Shown here in pieces: positions 63,501-64,000 of a stretch of DNA of 64,000 nucleotides. The stretch spans positions 121,326-185,325 of the forward strand of contig JAUXUD010000104.1 in the NCBI GenBank assembly GCA_030680835.1, in the 5' to 3' direction. The stretch comes from Bacteroidota bacterium (GTDB lineage Bacteria; Bacteroidota; Bacteroidia; UKL13-3). A program made the translations under genes and the position numbers. Each line of letters opens with the position of its first letter. Position 1 is the stretch's first letter. The notes beneath the pieces are model-generated. The model saw only the letters and a program-made list of their open reading frames with translations. It did no database searches and had not been told where the DNA came from.

Positions 63501-63852
63501 TTATCCAGGGAACAGCTCCACCTGGTAAGGTAGTTAAGGTGGTATCCAACATTTTTATAGTAAGATTTGGCATAGTTGTACCTGTAGAAGTATTTCCATA
63601 GGATCGAACATAAATTTTGTAAATCTTACCAAAATAAGACCCGGGGAATTCACCGGGTGCATATAACACCTGAACTTTCCCATTGTTATAATTAAATGGA
63701 TAAGAAGTAGGATTTGTAGTAGTTATTGAATTATAAAATGATGGAGTTTGAGCTTTTACCAAAGATTGCGATGAAATCAAAATTAGGACATAAATAATAA
63801 ATCGTTTATTACAAAAGCCTATTGTTTGATTATTATTTATTAATTTTTTCAT
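60547..63852 (-). CDS. Parallel beta-helix surface protein, T9SS type A cargo
   Basis: 1101 residues with a signal peptide (VKA-Q). N-terminal jelly-roll-like domain (20-200), a CARDB-like segment (YNDAGIISIDSP … NWSVNGAL, about 205-310), then a right-handed parallel beta-helix with many N-x-F/I rungs (VVLRKNIFTGSSYGINIS, IDSNTFQNT, LKVQHNIINI; about 330-640), a FN3-like part and a C-terminal type A sorting domain (LIIYPNSFSNELFVKL … LKQGVYLLSI). Beta-helix domains often bind or cut polysaccharides, but no catalytic residues were recognised here. Confidence 0.87.
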   Translation of the reverse strand: MKKLINNNQTIGFCNKRFIIYVLILISSQSLVKAQTPSFYNSITTTNPTSYPFNYNNGKVQVLYAPGEFPGSYFGKIYKIYVRSYGNTSTGTTMPNLTIKMLDTTLTTLPGGAVPWITGNFQTCYSSTFTIPPTPTTTWFAITLQTPFLHNPLKSLFIDISHNATSTYGFQVCQISGPGRVMYGLRTSSVSSGMSTTYPILGFDMIPRTYNDAGIISIDSPYSVCLGANNTFKATISNFGANRINGVTINWSVNGALQFPSYYPGLLDTIGGVSPNSIQITLGNAIPLISPTVVKAWTSFPNSAVDTVRSNDSTTANKAGAMSGTYTIGVSGANFASFTSAISTLQVNGVCGHVMFNVMGGTYNEAINMPVIPNAASNRTITFSSISKNPDSVIISCNGTIPLTLIGSYVNFKNLTFSQLSASSNCVVISGGPAFDTIYNCKISAAANSTNTNNTVFVNGYGMANVVLRKNIFTGSSYGINISSYPNWSVNCMIDSNTFQNTYYSPIYYLYNTINLKVQHNIININGTGTTNTMNLQANDSAFEFSGNQITTATGITHNIILGFYNVGNASNRIKIYNNSFTGGNIIFNAYFFNNYVDFYNNVFNSAGNIDWGYLSNNMRFYNNTVNSTGTYPLVIHNGSSSGLEIRNNVLSSTAGNYAAFWFASPTNEICDYNNYYSTGTNIIYNNATSIAYSNLGMWKVASAKDSASLTYRPAFTSLTNLQPSSGDSACWSLNGRGIHSFVSNDINGNIRPATHNIGVPDIGAFEFTPAVAPPMAIATPTSPALGATQSFLFGQDTVAKINWPGSGAIPSSIAVRLYSGTNPPALNGGNYMKSYWDFSAPIGTYNHALSLYYKDPWLGTNPNEISLRLAKYNTSWIPFIGTTSSADTIRNIIYAPGLTNFAIFTGTNNNNPLPVKLIYFSGTKSGNEIILNWATVSEINSKSFEIEKSLTAEIFENIGEVKASTHSAKLVSYFFIDKNADQNISEKYFYYRLKMTDIDGRYTFSNTIKIDTKSEIDELPLIIYPNSFSNELFVKLAPSITGVVNVNLTDLFGKVIYSKSELIDANKLLHITNLNDLKQGVYLLSIKTLTNVYTVKLIKD

Positions 63853-64000
63853 GATTGTCGATTAATTATTATTACAAAATAAAAAAATAATTAAATACCG
63901 TTATAAAAGTCTAAAAAACGAATGTATACCTAATGTTTTTGAATTCAAAATAAAAACATTGGCTAAGTTTAAACCTGCAATTATGTGTTCAAAAAGATTT

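Noticed and set aside
1..64000. Phage, plasmid or integrative element
   Set aside because: No integrase, transposase, phage structural gene, tRNA-linked attachment site or conjugation gene was seen in the window.

Overview
The window is a 64 kb stretch of low-GC chromosome from a member of the Bacteroidota, probably a Chitinophagales/Sphingobacteriales-like lineage. The evidence is direct: six secreted proteins end in type IX secretion (T9SS) sorting domains, there is a PorP/SprF protein, a CusA-type pump fused to an outer-membrane factor, several promoters match the Bacteroidota TAnnTTTG -7 box, and Shine-Dalgarno sequences are weak. No rRNA, tRNA, integrase, transposase or CRISPR array was seen, so this is ordinary chromosome with accessory patches.

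Layout. 0-6 kb is signalling: a TPR histidine kinase with a LytTR regulator, a secreted glucosaminidase, and a tightly overlapping 7-TM protein / HisKA_3 kinase / NarL regulator operon. 6-9.4 kb holds two related small proteins of unknown function (one a lipoprotein), a probable frameshifted remnant between them, and a TPR-adenylate cyclase. 9.75-21.9 kb is a two-gene unit: a 3678-residue PKD-rich, SprB-like adhesin with a type B sorting domain, translationally coupled to its PorP/SprF partner. 22-30.7 kb carries an M28 peptidase, RhlE helicase and a CusB/CusA-like metal efflux system. 30.8-39.7 kb has three T9SS cargo proteins around an ACR3 arsenite exporter and a coupled metallophosphoesterase. 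39.8-43.3 kb is housekeeping (PEP carboxykinase, RsmE) plus a methyltransferase. 43.4-45.7 kb is the most interesting operon: ArsM-like methyltransferase, TusA-like and DsrE-like sulfur carriers, an ECF sigma factor and its zinc-finger anti-sigma factor, preceded by a site that looks like an autoregulatory ECF promoter. 45.9-50.8 kb has a DUF4159 protein, a bacterial pentameric ligand-gated ion channel homologue and a three-subunit proton-translocating transhydrogenase. 51-64 kb has an acidic protein, a LuxE-like protein, an orphan TonB-plug-like secreted protein, two further T9SS cargo proteins, an M1 peptidase and a CPBP membrane protease.

How genes work together. The adhesin and PorP-like gene form one T9SS export/attachment unit. 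ACR3 and the ArsM-like operon both point to arsenic (or related thiol/metalloid) handling but lie 10 kb apart, with no ArsR or ArsC in view. Several short intergenic regions downstream of stop codons hold short tandem repeats (7-bp and 16-bp units) or hairpins, a recurrent feature of this window that no gene explains.
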